Assembly: GCA_963834725.1 (NCBI GenBank)
Contig: CAWICN010000001.1
Span: 3,162,001-3,226,000 of the forward strand
Origin: PALSA-693 sp963834725
GTDB lineage: Bacteria; Actinomycetota; Acidimicrobiia; Acidimicrobiales; Palsa-688
Length of the DNA: 64,000 nt
Reading direction: 5' to 3'
The notes below the pieces were generated by a model. The model did not search any database, was not told the origin of the DNA, and was given only the letters and a program-made list of their open reading frames with translations. The position numbers and the translations under genes are program-made. Of this stretch, positions 51,103 to 59,319 are shown piece after piece. Numbering within the stretch: the first letter of the stretch is position 1; each line of letters starts with the position of its first letter.

Positions 51103-52044
51103 ATGGAGTTCGGGGTGACCACGGGAAACTTCGGGACCTTCGATGAGGACCCGGGTGTCGACGGGTGCCTGGCGGTGGCCGTCGAGGCCGAGCGCCTCGG
51201 GTTCGACTCGGTATGGGTGCACGACCACGTCGTGATGCCGTCCAACGTGACGTCGACCTACCTCTACAACGACACCGGAGCCTCGCCGTTTCGCGTCGAC
51301 CAGTACATCTACGACCCACTGGCGGTGATGGCGGCGATCGGCGCCCGGACGTCACGGGTCGGAATCGGAACCAGCGTGCTGATCGTCCCATACCGCAACC
51401 CGCTGGTGCTCGCCAAGACCCTTTCGACGATCGACCGCATCTCCCACGGCCGGGTGATCCTCGGGATCGGCGTCGGCTGGATGGAGGAGGAGTTCACGGC
51501 CCTCGGGATCGGTGAACAGTACGCTCACCGCGGCACGGTCACCGACGAGTACATCGCGGTCTGCATCGACCTCTGGACGCAGGACGGTCCGAGCAGCTTC
51601 CATGGCCACTGGGTCGACTACGACCAGATCGGCGCCCTGCCGCTCCCCGTGCAGCGTCCGCACATCCCCATCTGGGTGGGCGGGAAGACCTCGGCGGCCA
51701 TCCGCCGAGTCGCCCGGTACGGCAGCGGCTACCACACCGTGGCATCGAGCCCCGAGCAGGTGGCCGCCGAGGTAGCCGCCGTGCACGCCGAGATGGAGAA
51801 AGCCGGTCGCGACCCGGCCGAACTCGTGGTGTCGATGCTCTGGGCATTCGTCGGCGTCGAGGGCACGGAGCAGATCATCGACACCATCGGCCGCTACGCG
51901 GAGGCCGGTCTGCACCACCTGGTCGGGATTCCGTGGGTCGAGCCCGTACACTTGGCGCGGTTGTCCACCGCCGATCGGCTGACCGCCACCCTCGACAACA
52001 TGGTCCGCTTCGCAGACGAGGTGCTCCCGGCCGTCAAACGGTAG
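51103..52044 (+). CDS. F420-dependent LLM-class oxidoreductase (TIGR03619-like)
   Basis: 313 residues, ATG 51103. MEFGVTTGNFGTF opens the barrel, RLGFDSVWVHDHVVMP and GRVILGIGVGWMEEEFTALGI are those of F420-dependent luciferase-like oxidoreductases with the typical W-x-x-E-E segment. It catalyses hydride transfer with F420. It is a paralogue of the next gene and of the 48925 gene, and the three may work on related compounds. The AT-poor leader has no strong Shine-Dalgarno, so it may be leaderless. Confidence 0.9.
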   Translation: MEFGVTTGNFGTFDEDPGVDGCLAVAVEAERLGFDSVWVHDHVVMPSNVTSTYLYNDTGASPFRVDQYIYDPLAVMAAIGARTSRVGIGTSVLIVPYRNPLVLAKTLSTIDRISHGRVILGIGVGWMEEEFTALGIGEQYAHRGTVTDEYIAVCIDLWTQDGPSSFHGHWVDYDQIGALPLPVQRPHIPIWVGGKTSAAIRRVARYGSGYHTVASSPEQVAAEVAAVHAEMEKAGRDPAELVVSMLWAFVGVEGTEQIIDTIGRYAEAGLHHLVGIPWVEPVHLARLSTADRLTATLDNMVRFADEVLPAVKR

Positions 52045-52079
52045 GACCCGCGTTTGTGTCGGCCCATTAGGATGGTCCC

Positions 52080-53015
52080 GTGAGTATTTCATTCGGGGTG
52101 CATATCGGCCAGCAGAACCTGCCCATGTCCGAGCTTCGGGCCCTATGGCGCAGGCTCGACGACGGAGGCGTAGACTGGATCTCGGTCTGGGACCACCTGT
52201 ACGAAGCACCCCCGGCAGGCGGGACCGTCGATCATTTCGAGGCCGTGGCCACACTCGGCGCACTTGCCGCTGATACCCGCCAAGCTCGGCTCGGTTGCCT
52301 TGTGTTCTGCGTCGCATACCGGAATCCCGGACTGCTTGCCAAGGCGGCCATAACCATCGACCACATCTCCGGCGGTCGATTCGAATTAGGGCTCGGCGGG
52401 GGCTGGCACCAGTGGGAGGCCGAGGCGTACGGGTATGATTTCCCGGGAGCCGGGCGGCGACTCGACATGCTCGAAGAGGCTGTCCCGCTCATTCGCAGCC
52501 TGCTTACCGAACCGAGGACGACCCACGCCGGCCGGTACTTCCGGACGGAGAATGCCTCCTGTCTGCCCACACCGCTCCAGTCACGACTGCCGATCTGGGT
52601 GGGTGGAACGGGCGAGCGCCGCACGCTTCCCATCGCGGCGCGTTACGCCGACGGCTGGAACGCGGCGTACGTATCGGCCGACCGATACGGTCGCCTGATC
52701 GGAGTGCTCAATGACCACTGTCAATCGTCGGGACGCGATCCGGCGACGATCCGTCGCACCGTTAACCTGATCTTCGCCCTCTCCAATGACGGGACGCCGG
52801 CCAACGACGTCATCGCCCAACAGGGTTGGGGCCCCATGGCGACCATAGTGCGCGACGGCGCCATCTCAGGACCGCCCGAACTCGCGGCCGAGCAGATCCA
52901 GCAGTACATCGACGCCGGTGCCCAGGGCGTGAATGTCGCCTTGCGGGCCCCGTGGGATGACACGGTCCTCGATCAGTATTTGGAGCAGCTACCCGTCCTG
53001 CGCAAGCTCACGTGA
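52080..53015 (+). CDS. F420-dependent LLM-class oxidoreductase
   Basis: 311 residues from GTG 52080. ISFGVHIGQQNLPMSEL leads the barrel; DWISVWDHLYEAPP, GGRFELGLGGGWHQWEAEAYGYDFP match the same family. Its start is 35 bp after the preceding gene's stop and belongs to the same operon. Substrate unknown. Confidence 0.9.
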   Translation: MSISFGVHIGQQNLPMSELRALWRRLDDGGVDWISVWDHLYEAPPAGGTVDHFEAVATLGALAADTRQARLGCLVFCVAYRNPGLLAKAAITIDHISGGRFELGLGGGWHQWEAEAYGYDFPGAGRRLDMLEEAVPLIRSLLTEPRTTHAGRYFRTENASCLPTPLQSRLPIWVGGTGERRTLPIAARYADGWNAAYVSADRYGRLIGVLNDHCQSSGRDPATIRRTVNLIFALSNDGTPANDVIAQQGWGPMATIVRDGAISGPPELAAEQIQQYIDAGAQGVNVALRAPWDDTVLDQYLEQLPVLRKLT

Positions 53016-53194
53016 CCGAGGGCCGGCCGCGGCTGGCCGGCTCGTCGCAAACGGCCTGATAATGACATTAGCGCACCAGGCCGACGGTCGGGATGGTATC
53101 CCCGACCTGGACGGGCGAGGAAGTTACACTCTCTCCGATTTATAGTCGCCCAAACCAGAGAGCTACGTCCGGTGCTGGTCAAAATCTCACCTCG

Positions 53195-54151
53195 ATGGAG
53201 TCGCCTTTGATAACGGCTTTGTCAGTCTCAGTGGTCCCCCCACTCGGGATCGATGGAATATTGGCCGAATCGCCCCCCTGTTTACCGGCCGTCGCCGAGG
53301 AAGCGTCTGACGGCTCCGGCTCGAAAGTTGTCTTCACAGAGGATGGGTTCAGGGCCCTTCTGCGCTCAAGCTTCAGCGAGGCAATGCCGGCGGCAGACAT
53401 CGATCAGGAAATTGATTTGATGGACACCGCCCCGGACACGGCCACTGCCTGGGCCTACGGCCTCTACGCCACGGTGTTGGGCCGGCTCCCGCAGAGACCT
53501 GAGGTCGCAACTATTGCGAACCGCCTCCGGTCCGGCGAACCGCCCAATGGATTGGCCGAGGAGCTCCTCGCATCCGATGAAGCAAATGCCTCCGGCAGCG
53601 ACCGCCCTTCGGACCTTGGAATTGCGTATGTCACCGGCTGCTATTTGTGTGCCCTCGGCCGCCGACCTGATGCCGGCGGCCTACAGCACTTCTTGGACCT
53701 CTATGCTTCTGGTGGGTCGCAAGATCTGATTCTGGACAGCCTCCTCGAGTCCGAAGAAGCCTCATCCACCCAACGCTTTCCGCCGAAGTCACTTCCAGAG
53801 GATATCGCCATCGGGCAAGCGCTCCAGTCCGTCGTCCTGGGCACAGCCCCGATCGACTCGGTCAGCCGGGAGCTGGCGGCTCGCTATATCAGCGGGGAAT
53901 CTGTGATGGTTCTGGTCAGAGACTTGATGGGCAGGGACCGACGCTTTCGAGCGAGGGTAAGGACCTTTCTCACTGCCCAGACGATTGCCGGAGACGTGCT
54001 CACCGAGGCCAAGCTACGGCAGCTGCTCAAGGACTCCACTGGCGATCGTGAATGGGAATGGCGCGGGGTGCGCAGCACCTGGCAGATCCTGGGCGAGGTG
54101 CAGCGCGGCCTCAAGGCCCGAGCACCGCTCGACACCGAGCCCGAGCCGTAA
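53195..54151 (+). CDS. protein with two DUF4214-type domains, first gene of a polysaccharide cluster
   Basis: About 318 residues from ATG 53195 (longer frames are untidy). Two DUF4214-like helical hairpins are visible: YGLYATVLGRLPQRPEVATIANRLRSGEPP, quoted in part, and CYLCALGRRPDAGGLQHFLDLYASG, both with the R-x-P/D-x-x-G pattern. Such domains recur in glycan- and surface-layer-associated proteins. It precedes the sugar biosynthesis and glycosyltransferase genes by ten bases and may bind the glycan or anchor a complex. No signal peptide is visible. Confidence 0.7.
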   Translation: MESPLITALSVSVVPPLGIDGILAESPPCLPAVAEEASDGSGSKVVFTEDGFRALLRSSFSEAMPAADIDQEIDLMDTAPDTATAWAYGLYATVLGRLPQRPEVATIANRLRSGEPPNGLAEELLASDEANASGSDRPSDLGIAYVTGCYLCALGRRPDAGGLQHFLDLYASGGSQDLILDSLLESEEASSTQRFPPKSLPEDIAIGQALQSVVLGTAPIDSVSRELAARYISGESVMVLVRDLMGRDRRFRARVRTFLTAQTIAGDVLTEAKLRQLLKDSTGDREWEWRGVRSTWQILGEVQRGLKARAPLDTEPEP

Positions 54152-54161
54152 GAGCTCCGGG

Positions 54162-54773
54162 ATGAGGGACGTCATCGTCCTTGGCACCTCAGGGCACGCC
54201 CGCAGCTGCCTCGATGTGATCGCCAGCCTCGGGTGGAACGTCCGTGGCTGTGTTGGATCGCCCCCCTCCGGGCCCCTCCAGGCGAGGTACCTGGGCACAG
54301 ACGAGGTGCTGCCAGAACTCCTATCAGAAGGAGTTCGCGATGCAGTGGTCGCAGTTGGCGACAATCAGGTCCGCGCCCGTTTGGCTATCTACTTGAGCGA
54401 CCTCGGTTTCAATCTGCCGCCAGTTCTATCGGCCCACGCCCGGGTGTCACCCGAGGCCGCCATAAGTCGGGCCTGTGTGTTCATGCATGGAGTTGTGGTG
54501 GGGCCCTACACGTCCGTAGGCACGGCTGTGATAGTCAATACCTGTGCGTCCATAGACCACGACTGCGACGTGGGGGACTTCGTCCACGTGGCCCCCGGCG
54601 CTCACGTCACCGGCTCCGTCACGATTCGGACTGGCGCTTTCCTCGGAGCCGGGGTATCGGTAATCCCCGAGATCACAATTGGCGAATGGGCCACCATAGG
54701 AGCTGGAGCTGCCGTTGTGCGGGACATTGACGCGCGTCAGACGGTTGTCGGAGTACCGGCAAGTGAGCTGTAA
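54162..54773 (+). CDS. NeuD/PglD-family sugar O- or N-acyltransferase
   Basis: 203 residues, ATG 54162. DVIVLGTSGHARSCLDVI is the N-terminal substrate-binding Rossmann-like part; the left-handed beta-helix follows, with catalytic-type His in ASIDHDCDVGDFVHVAPGAHVTG. PglD and NeuD acetylate amino sugars or sialic acids. It overlaps the end of the DUF4214 gene by ten bases and is followed directly by the aminotransferase gene, which supports N-acylation of an amino sugar such as perosamine or bacillosamine. Confidence 0.87.
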   Translation: MRDVIVLGTSGHARSCLDVIASLGWNVRGCVGSPPSGPLQARYLGTDEVLPELLSEGVRDAVVAVGDNQVRARLAIYLSDLGFNLPPVLSAHARVSPEAAISRACVFMHGVVVGPYTSVGTAVIVNTCASIDHDCDVGDFVHVAPGAHVTGSVTIRTGAFLGAGVSVIPEITIGEWATIGAGAAVVRDIDARQTVVGVPASEL

Positions 54774-54781
54774 AACTCAGC

Positions 54782-55912
54782 ATGAGTGATGACCGATTCA
54801 TCCCTTTGGCTGTCCCGGACCTGACGGCCACCGAAGCTAGTTATGTGAGCGAATGCCTCGAGAACACGTGGATCTCCTCTGCGGGCCGCTTTATCGGTGA
54901 GTTCGAAGAGCGTTTCGCGGCATTTTGTGGCGTTGCGAAAGCGGTGGCTACGAACAATGGTACGAGCGCCCTTCACCTTTCCCTTGTCGCGCTCGGAGTC
55001 GGCCCCGGTGACGAAGTCATCGTGCCTACGCTCACGTACGTTGCGACCGCAAATGTCGTCCGTTACTGTGGGGCCACGCCGGTGCTCGTCGACTCCGAGC
55101 CGCTGGCAATGACTATGGACGTCGACGAGGTGCGTCGTAAGATTACGGCCCAAACGAAGGCCATAATACCTGTTCATCTGTACGGGCACGCCGCCAATAT
55201 GGCTGAGCTCAACGATGTCGCCAACCGCTATGAAATTGCCGTCATCGAAGACGCCGCAGAGGCTCATGGGGCTCGCGTCGGAGGCCGGAGGGTGGGTGCC
55301 CTGGGCGATTGCGCCGCCTTCAGCTTTTTCGGCAACAAGATCATCACGACGGGAGAGGGCGGAGCCGTCACCACCGACGATCCTGATCTGGCATCGACGT
55401 TGCGGCTGTACCGGGGACAGGGAATGGACTCGGAAAAGCGCTACTGGTTTCCGGTAGTCGGTTACAACTATCGCATGACCAACATTGCCGCGGCCATTGG
55501 CCTGGCCCAACTGGAGGATATAGACCGAAAGCTCTCAGTTCGCCAAGAGATCCAGCACTGCTACGACGCTTACCTGGCAGACTGCCCATTTATCCGGACT
55601 CCGCAACCACCGCCCTGGAGCTCCTCTGTTAACTGGATTTATACCGTTCTGGTCGACGTTCCGACTGTGGCGCATCGCGATGCTATAGCGAGCCAGCTGG
55701 CCGAGGCGCGAATTGAAACTCGTCCGGTCTTCTACCCGCTCCACACCATGCCGCCATACCTGGAGCCTCAGGGTGTATATCCAGTGGCGGAGTCGTGCGC
55801 GCGGCAGGGACTCTCCCTTCCGACCTACACCCAACTCGACGAGAAAGATATCAGACGGATCTGCGCGGCACTGGTTCGCGAGGCGGCGCGGGTGCGAAGG
55901 GACGTCGCGTGA
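54782..55912 (+). CDS. DegT/DnrJ/EryC1-family sugar aminotransferase (perosamine-synthase-like)
   Basis: 376 residues. PLP-binding lysine in FFGNKIITTGEGG, TNNGTSALHLSL for the phosphate, and DEVIVPTLTYVATANVV. The start IPLAVPDLTATEASYVSECLENTWISS matches GDP-perosamine/PglE-like 4-aminotransferases. It would aminate a 4-keto-6-deoxy sugar made by a dehydratase that is not in this window. Adjacent NeuD/PglD-like gene would then acylate the amino group. Its stop overlaps the next gene's GTG start. Confidence 0.9.
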   Translation: MSDDRFIPLAVPDLTATEASYVSECLENTWISSAGRFIGEFEERFAAFCGVAKAVATNNGTSALHLSLVALGVGPGDEVIVPTLTYVATANVVRYCGATPVLVDSEPLAMTMDVDEVRRKITAQTKAIIPVHLYGHAANMAELNDVANRYEIAVIEDAAEAHGARVGGRRVGALGDCAAFSFFGNKIITTGEGGAVTTDDPDLASTLRLYRGQGMDSEKRYWFPVVGYNYRMTNIAAAIGLAQLEDIDRKLSVRQEIQHCYDAYLADCPFIRTPQPPPWSSSVNWIYTVLVDVPTVAHRDAIASQLAEARIETRPVFYPLHTMPPYLEPQGVYPVAESCARQGLSLPTYTQLDEKDIRRICAALVREAARVRRDVA

Positions 55913-56946
55913 AGGTCATCCTTGTCACCTCGACCGCGCCGTACATATACGGAGGCGCCTCTGCATTGGTCGATTGGCTTGACGAGGCGCTGCAGTCCCG
56001 AGGTCACGAGGTTGAGACTTACCGTATTCCGATAGTTGACAACCCGAGGGAGCTTCCGAGCCAGATGGTCGGACTGCGAATGTGGGACTTCACTGGCCAC
56101 GGCGACCGTCTGATCGCCATTCGGACCCCCAGCTACCTCGTGAAGCATCACAGCAAGGTCGTCTGGTTCCTCCACCACTATCGACCAGCCTACGATCTGT
56201 GGTCGACATATCCTAGCGTCGCCGATGACCCGCTAGGCCGTGAGTTCAGGCGAATGCTCTTCGCCGCGGACGACCTGGCGCTGTCGGAGTGCGCGCATAT
56301 CTTCACGAACTCGGTCCGGGTTTCGGCACGATTAAGGCGCTATAACGGTATCGACTCCGAGGTGCTCTATCCACCGCTGGGCGAGCGGGTGACGTATAAC
56401 AGCGGCTCGGTCGGGGACGCGATCGTGTATGTGTCCAGGGTCGTCCCGCACAAGCGTCAACTTCTCGCAGTCCAAGCGCTCGCCAGGACCAGGACGCCCG
56501 TGAAGCTCATCCTGGCGGGACGCTCGGAGGAGGGCTCGGACTACGCCGAGCAGATATATCGAGAAATAGTCCGGTTAGATCTGATTGATAGAGCCAGCTT
56601 CGTCAACACCGTGATCTCAGAGGAGGCCAAGCTTCGATTGATGTCTAACGCGCTCGGCGTCGTCTACATTCCATTCGACGAGGATTCCTATGGGTTTGTC
56701 GGATTGGAAGCGGCGGCTGCGCTCAAGCCTATCGTCACGACGTATGACAGTGGCGGCGTGATCGAACTGGTAGAGACTGGCGTCAATGGAATAGTTACTG
56801 AGCCGACGGCTTCGGATCTTGCCACCGCCTTCGACCTCTTGTACGAAGACCGTCAAGCGGCTCAGCAGCTGGGGCTCGCGCACAAGAGGCAGCTGGACTC
56901 ACTGAACATTTCGTGGGATCACGCGGTGGCAAGGTTGCTCCAGTGA
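55909..56946 (+). CDS. GT4 glycosyltransferase 1
   Basis: 345 residues from GTG 55909 (overlapping the previous stop as GTGA). KVILVTSTAPYIYGGASALVDWL is the N-terminal Rossmann-like domain, IVYVSRVVPHKRQLL the donor-binding start and DEDSYGFVGLEAAAA the GT4 E-x7-E motif. It transfers a nucleotide-activated sugar on the cytoplasmic side. It is closely related to the next gene, so a local duplication is likely. Confidence 0.9.
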   Translation: MKVILVTSTAPYIYGGASALVDWLDEALQSRGHEVETYRIPIVDNPRELPSQMVGLRMWDFTGHGDRLIAIRTPSYLVKHHSKVVWFLHHYRPAYDLWSTYPSVADDPLGREFRRMLFAADDLALSECAHIFTNSVRVSARLRRYNGIDSEVLYPPLGERVTYNSGSVGDAIVYVSRVVPHKRQLLAVQALARTRTPVKLILAGRSEEGSDYAEQIYREIVRLDLIDRASFVNTVISEEAKLRLMSNALGVVYIPFDEDSYGFVGLEAAAALKPIVTTYDSGGVIELVETGVNGIVTEPTASDLATAFDLLYEDRQAAQQLGLAHKRQLDSLNISWDHAVARLLQ

Positions 56947-57977
56947 AGGTCGCAGTCTTGAATACGTCTGTTCCGTTCCTGCGCGGAGGGGCGGAACACC
57001 TCGCAGAGACTCTTGTTCGCGAACTGGCCTCTCGAGGAAATGACGTCGAGCTGGTGAAGGTCCCGCTCCGTTGGGCGAACCCCGAGGACGTCGCCCAGTC
57101 GATGTTCGCGGCGGCATCGATGCGTATCGCGGGCGCCGATCGAGTGATCGCATTGAAGTTTCCGGCATATCTTGTGCCTCATTCCAATAAGGTCATTTGG
57201 CTCTTACACCAGTTCAGGCAGGTATACGACCTGAAGGGAACCCCGTGGCAGGACTTTACCTCCGATCATCACTATATGCGATTGACGCGCGCCGTCCGCC
57301 AGGCTGACAACCTGGCCTTCTCTGATGCTCGTTCGATCTACTGCAACTCGGCTGTTACGGGCCGGCGCCTGCTTCGATTCAATGGCCGAACCTCGACGGT
57401 ATTGCTACCACCACATGGCAACCCTCAGGCGTTTCGCACCGGGACATACGGAGATTACGTCCTGGCCGTCGGGCGGATCAACAGGGGGAAGAGACAGGAG
57501 TTGCTGGTCGAAGCGATGGCCCACGTCAGGAAGAACATCCGCCTGGTGATCGCAGGTCGACCTGACACAGATGACGATCTGACTCGCCTGGTCGACACGA
57601 TCGATAGGTTCGGAGTCGGATCCAGGGTCGAGCTACTCCCGCGGTATATCTCTGACCAGGAGAAGGTGGACCTGCTCGCGGACGCGCGTGCCGTCGCTTA
57701 CATACCAATCGACGAAGACTCTTACGGTTACGTGACATCCGAGGCGTTGCTTTCGGGGAAACCCGTCGTGACGACAACGGACTCGGGTGGCGTGCACGAA
57801 CTGGTCGATCACCAGGTAACAGGTCTGGTAGCAGAGGCTTCGGCCCTCGGTATAGCCCGGGCGATCGATCGGCTGGCGAATGAGCGAATCGCGGCCCAAC
57901 TCGGTTTTGCGGGTCTCGAGCGGGTACGAGCGATGAATCTTTCCTGGGATGCGACGATTGAAAGGCTCCTGACGTGA
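56943..57977 (+). CDS. GT4 glycosyltransferase 2
   Basis: 344 residues, GTG 56943 within the preceding stop (GTGA). VAVLNTSVPFLRGGAEHLAETL at the N terminus, VLAVGRINRGKRQELLVEAM and DEDSYGYVTSEALLSGKPVV at the C terminus. Its central part (KFPAYLVPHSNKVIWLLHQFR) parallels the previous enzyme's (RTPSYLVKHHSKVVWFLHHYR), marking the two as tandem paralogues. Overlap shows coupled translation. Confidence 0.9.
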   Translation: MKVAVLNTSVPFLRGGAEHLAETLVRELASRGNDVELVKVPLRWANPEDVAQSMFAAASMRIAGADRVIALKFPAYLVPHSNKVIWLLHQFRQVYDLKGTPWQDFTSDHHYMRLTRAVRQADNLAFSDARSIYCNSAVTGRRLLRFNGRTSTVLLPPHGNPQAFRTGTYGDYVLAVGRINRGKRQELLVEAMAHVRKNIRLVIAGRPDTDDDLTRLVDTIDRFGVGSRVELLPRYISDQEKVDLLADARAVAYIPIDEDSYGYVTSEALLSGKPVVTTTDSGGVHELVDHQVTGLVAEASALGIARAIDRLANERIAAQLGFAGLERVRAMNLSWDATIERLLT

Positions 57978-59317
57978 GGGTCGCCTGGTGTACTCCTTTC
58001 TCCGCGCGCAGCGGAATCGGTGAGTTCAGCGCCGAGGTGGTATCACAGCTCCGGCGCCTCCCGGGTATCGATGTCGACATTCTGTATCCGATCGGGGCAG
58101 GCGGTCGCCTCGAGCCGGATCCCGGACTGGAGCTCGATGCTTCGATGGAGGAGAAGCTGGTTGATTACGACGCCGTCTACTACAACATCGGAGACCATTG
58201 GGGCTATCACGGGGACCTGGTCCGAGCGCTCCGAAGGGTGCCAGGTATAGTCGTCCTTCATGACGCGTCATTGACGCACCTGTTAATGACGGAACTCCTG
58301 AGACTCAACGAAGGCGAGTTGACGCGCGTGCTTTCCCGGCTGTATGGACCACCAGGGGTGGGAGTGGCCGAAACGTTGCGGACTGAGCCGGGCGAGTGGC
58401 CGGCGCGTCCGGAAAACGTGGAAAACTACCCCCTCCTGGGTCTGGTCCTGGAGTCTGCTCTGGGCGTCGTCACCCACTCAGAGTTTGCAGCCGTCAAGGT
58501 CAGACGCGAGTACGCCGGCGACGTCTGGAACATACCCCTGCCTTCTCTTCCTCTCCGCGGTAGTGAGTCCGGAGAAACGGTCTCCCTGACCGTCGACGAT
58601 CGTCCCTTCGTGCTGCAGGCTGGTGCGATCAACCGCACAAAGTGCGTGTCCACTGTCGTCGAAGCCTTCCGCATGGCCGAGCTATCCGACCGGGCTCAGC
58701 TGGTGATTTGTGGTTATGCCGATCCGCAGGTCCTGCGTAGTCTGCGCAATCATGTCGCACGACTGGGATTGTCGGACAGCGTCCGGGTCATGGGCGCCGT
58801 CTCGGACGAGGTCCTCGATTCCTTGAGACGGCGGGCAACCCTGGCCACGGTGCTCAGGTATCCGATCGGCGAGGCCGCCAGCAAAGTCTTGCTGGACAGC
58901 ATGGCCTATGGGCTCGCCGTGTTGACGGTAGACGCCGGCCACTATGTCGAAGTGCCCGATGACACTGTGCTGCGGATTGAGTCGCCCCCTTCGACAGAGA
59001 AGGTTGCCGATATGTTGTCATATGCCATCAGTCACCCCCTCGACTTATACCAAATGGCGCAGCGGGCGCGCCTTTATGTGCAGTCACACCGGAGCCTGTC
59101 GAGGTATGCGGACGAGGTCATACGAGTTGCTCGAGACGCTGGCAACGTAGGTCGGCGGAGGGAACTGGCCACGGACCTGCGCGACATAGTAGAGCGGATC
59201 GGATTCGCTGCCAATGACCCGATTTGTGACTGTGTGGCCGAGACCGTAGCAGAGCTTTTTGGTCGTCAGGCCAGGATGGCGCAGGAAATATACCCGGCGA
59301 AATCTGATCGTGCTTAG
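57974..59317 (+). CDS. GT4 glycosyltransferase 3
   Basis: 447 residues, GTG 57974 inside the preceding stop (GTGA). RVAWCTPFSARSGIGEFSAEVV and FVLQAGAINRTKCVSTVVEAF are GT4 features; the E-x7-E region is RYPIGEAASKVLLDSM, less canonical. A C-terminal extension of about 60 residues (from ELATDLRDIVERIG) is not part of the fold. It completes the chain DegT-GT-GT-GT, each junction a four-base overlap. It ends three bases before the convergent GT-C gene. Confidence 0.87.
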   Translation: MRVAWCTPFSARSGIGEFSAEVVSQLRRLPGIDVDILYPIGAGGRLEPDPGLELDASMEEKLVDYDAVYYNIGDHWGYHGDLVRALRRVPGIVVLHDASLTHLLMTELLRLNEGELTRVLSRLYGPPGVGVAETLRTEPGEWPARPENVENYPLLGLVLESALGVVTHSEFAAVKVRREYAGDVWNIPLPSLPLRGSESGETVSLTVDDRPFVLQAGAINRTKCVSTVVEAFRMAELSDRAQLVICGYADPQVLRSLRNHVARLGLSDSVRVMGAVSDEVLDSLRRRATLATVLRYPIGEAASKVLLDSMAYGLAVLTVDAGHYVEVPDDTVLRIESPPSTEKVADMLSYAISHPLDLYQMAQRARLYVQSHRSLSRYADEVIRVARDAGNVGRRRELATDLRDIVERIGFAANDPICDCVAETVAELFGRQARMAQEIYPAKSDRA

Positions 59318-59319
59318 TA

